A stretch of DNA of 64,000 bases from Actinacidiphila acididurans (GTDB lineage Bacteria; Actinomycetota; Actinomycetes; Streptomycetales; Streptomycetaceae), in contig NZ_JADKYB010000015.1 in the NCBI RefSeq assembly GCF_016918855.1, positions 161,314 to 225,313 of the forward strand. Reading direction: 5' to 3'. Positions 62,111 to 64,000 of this stretch are shown here, piece after piece (position 1 is the stretch's first letter; each line of letters starts with the position of its first letter). The notes beneath the pieces are model-generated. The model did no database searches. It worked only from the letters and a program-made list of their open reading frames with translations, and had not been told where the DNA came from. The position numbers were made by a program, and so were the translations under genes.

Positions 62111-63858
62111 GAGCGCGCTCCCCCGGCCGGGCCCGCCGGTTCCGGCGCGGCGGCGAACAGGGCGCGGTAGTCCGGGTCCGGCCACAGGTCCCCGTGGGGC
62201 GCGAGGGCCCGCAGGCGGCCGGAGTCGAGCCAGGCGACCAGGTCGGCGCGGGCGGCGGTGCCGGCGCGGTGGGTGGTCAGCAGCCGGGTACGGCCGCGCT
62301 GGCCCTCCAGGAGGGCGCGGGCGACGTGCAGTTCGGTGACGGTGTCCAGGCTGGAGGTGGCGTCGTCCAGGATCAGCAGCCGCCCGGGGTGCGCGAACGC
62401 CCGTGCCAGGCCCAGGCGTTGGTATTCGCCGCCGGACAGCGGGGCGCCCGCGGGCGCGGTGTCGTAACCGTCCGGGAGCAGCCGCACGAACTCGTCGGCG
62501 CGGGCCGCGCGAGCCGCGGCGACGACCTTGCCGGGCAGGACGGGACCGCGGCCGAAGGCGAGGGCGTCGGTGAGGGTGTCGCCGAGCAGCACGGGCCGTT
62601 CGAAGGCGTAGGCGACCGCGTCCCGCAGTTCGTCCCTGCTCAGTTCGGACAGCGGCCTTCCGTCCAGCGCGACGATCCCGTCGTCCGGATCGGCCAGCCG
62701 CCCGGCGAGCGCGGCCAGCACGGACTTCCCGGCGCCGGACCGCCCGACCACGGCCACGCACGCCCCGCCGGGCACCGTCAGGTTCAGCCCGTGGAGTACG
62801 GTCTCGCCGCCGCGCACCGCGGTGACCTGCTGGAACTCCAGCGTCCCCGCACCGGCCCCGGGCCCCGCGAGCGGCAGCCGCCCGGTCCCGTACGGCAGTT
62901 CGGGCACGTCCAGGACCGCGGCCACCCGCCTCGCCGCGGCGCGGGCCCGTACGAGCGCGCCGACCTGCCCGACCACCACGCCGATGCCGGTGGCCAGCGA
63001 GGCGTAACGCGTCGCGGCCAGCAGACCGCCCACGCTCAACGCCCCCTGCGTCAGCCGCAGTCCGCCGACCGCGAGCACGAGGATCTGCAGCAGCGGCACC
63101 AGTACGGCGGCCTGCGCCGTGGCCCGGCCCTGGATGTGCCACATCCGCCGCCCCTGCGCAGCCAGTTCGGGCAGCGGCGTGAGCACCCGGGCGCGCTCGC
63201 GGGCCTCGGTACGGGCGGCGGCGATCGTCCGGGCGCCCCCCAGCGCCTCGACCAGACGGGCCGCGATCCTGCCCTGCGCGTCCTGGTACCGGGCCACGCT
63301 GTCCGAGGAGACCCGGGCGAACCGCCGTACCAGCAGCGCGAGCAGGGGCGCTCCCGCGACGAAGGCCACCGCCAGCCAGAGGTCGGTCAGGCCCAGCGCC
63401 ACGATCGCCCCCACGGTCGCCGCGACCGTGGCGGGCAGCGCCGCCGCGGCGGCCGGCCCCGAAGCGGTGTCGGCCGCGTTCCCGACCATCCGGCTGACCA
63501 GGTCCCCCGTCCCGGTCGCTGCGGCCGGCTCCCCCGCGGCCAGCACATGCTGTACCGCTCTGCGTCGCAGGTCCGCCGCGGACTTGGCCGTTGTCGTCGC
63601 CGACAGCACGTCTGCTGTCGCCCCCACCACGAACTGTGCGGCCACCACGGCCGCACACGCCCCCACCCACGCGCCTGCGGCGCGGCCCCGCAGCAACAGG
63701 TCCAGGGCGTGGCCCAGCGCATACGGAAGCAGCAGCACGAGTGCCGTCTGCCCCAACGCGAGCAGGGCGAGCCCTCCCACCCGCCCATACGCCCGCCGGG
63801 CCACCTCCCCCAGCAACCAGTCCTCCCGGACGGCTCCTCGTCCGCCCCCTGCGGTCAT
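62107..63858 (-). CDS. AmfB/RamA-like ABC half-transporter
   Basis: 583 residues. Membrane domain then ATPase: GRSGAGKS, LSGGEYQRLGLARAF, LLILDDATSSLD. Two such half-transporters in tandem beside a RamR/AmfR-like gene are typical of SapB/AmfS (class III lanthipeptide) clusters; amfS and the synthetase gene are expected beyond 64000. ATG at 63858 has GAGGGC upstream. Confidence 0.88.
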   Translation of the reverse strand: MTAGGGRGAVREDWLLGEVARRAYGRVGGLALLALGQTALVLLLPYALGHALDLLLRGRAAGAWVGACAAVVAAQFVVGATADVLSATTTAKSAADLRRRAVQHVLAAGEPAAATGTGDLVSRMVGNAADTASGPAAAAALPATVAATVGAIVALGLTDLWLAVAFVAGAPLLALLVRRFARVSSDSVARYQDAQGRIAARLVEALGGARTIAAARTEARERARVLTPLPELAAQGRRMWHIQGRATAQAAVLVPLLQILVLAVGGLRLTQGALSVGGLLAATRYASLATGIGVVVGQVGALVRARAAARRVAAVLDVPELPYGTGRLPLAGPGAGAGTLEFQQVTAVRGGETVLHGLNLTVPGGACVAVVGRSGAGKSVLAALAGRLADPDDGIVALDGRPLSELSRDELRDAVAYAFERPVLLGDTLTDALAFGRGPVLPGKVVAAARAARADEFVRLLPDGYDTAPAGAPLSGGEYQRLGLARAFAHPGRLLILDDATSSLDTVTELHVARALLEGQRGRTRLLTTHRAGTAARADLVAWLDSGRLRALAPHGDLWPDPDYRALFAAAPEPAGPAGGARS

Positions 63859-63864
63859 ACGTGC

Positions 63865-64000
63865 CCTCCTTCGGGTTCGCCGGGAGTACGCGGTGGGCGC
63901 CCCAGGAGTGGCGGCACCTGCCCCCTGGGGTCGGTGGCGACCCGCGGCCCGGTGGGGGTACCTCCCAGCCGAAGGCTCTGGGGGAGGGCTTGTCGCGGCG
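63865..64000. repeat. Dispersed mosaic repeat, copy 4 (cut by the window edge)
   Basis: Begins with GGGTTCGCCGGGAG and continues with GGTCGGTGGCGACCCGCGG, then a CTGGGGGAGG run as in copy 3. Same module set as copies 1-3. Confidence 0.7.

Overview
The window is about 64 kb of GC-rich actinobacterial DNA, almost certainly Streptomyces or a close relative (Kitasatospora, Actinacidiphila). The signs are strong third-position GC bias, GTG and TTG starts, many GTGA/ATGA stop-start overlaps, a WhiB protein, MmyB-like and XRE-TPR regulators, RsbW-like ATPases, a Streptomyces-type RNase P RNA and SapB/AmfS-type transporter genes. No integrase, tRNA, rRNA or cas gene was found.

About 1-29300 is accessory. 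At 80-3918 (minus) lies a replication/transfer module of the kind seen on actinomycete integrative elements: a small protein, a Rep-like initiator with iteron-like repeats inside its gene, an IstB/DnaC-type ATPase, a WhiB protein and a DUF2637 membrane protein. Next come two related sensor/regulator genes and an MmyB-like regulator (4724-7731), three genes for exported proteins ending in a strong terminator (8200-13911), and a decaying immunity-type patch (DUF6461, a SUKH gene split by one nonsense codon, and a fragment of the MmyB gene; 13978-15688). The most intriguing block is 15730-19822: five tightly coupled minus-strand genes for a thymidylate-synthase-fold protein with the Asn-to-Asp change of cytidylate hydroxymethylases, an NDP kinase, a radical SAM enzyme, a DEDDh exonuclease and a HAD phosphatase. 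Regulators, an RsbW-like ATPase, a TauD-type oxygenase and a Nudix protein lie next to it. I read it as a modified cytosine-nucleotide pathway. After two XRE-TPR regulators and a HAD gene comes a CRISPR array of 34 repeats without cas genes (26847-29298), whose leader-distal end fades into vestigial repeats.

From about 29800 the window looks like chromosomal core: rnpB, yaaA, an amino-acid-type ABC transporter operon with a cysteine-containing leader peptide upstream, a KDPG aldolase gene, the phosphatase/zinc-ribbon/Nif3 gene trio, a predicted beta-propeller protein, a DesK/DesR-like two-component pair, and a TetR/quinone oxidoreductase pair with two clear operators. A 5.2 kb islet (44367-49574) flanked by 38-bp near-identical direct repeats carries an XRE regulator, an RsbW-like ATPase, two small genes, a HemB-like gene that has lost both catalytic lysines, and a convergent HemC gene. 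Core-type genes resume: MFS exporter, methyltransferase, amidase, DUF5336 protein, a glycosyltransferase/methyltransferase/alpha-alpha-toroid operon, and a KstR-type TetR gene with a matching operator. The right edge holds a RamR/AmfR-like regulator and two ABC half-transporters that look like the end of a SapB/AmfS lanthipeptide cluster continuing past base 64000.

Four intergenic stretches (39477-40040, 51893-52163, 59879-60340, 63865-64000) are built from the same shuffled GC-rich modules and form a dispersed repeat family.
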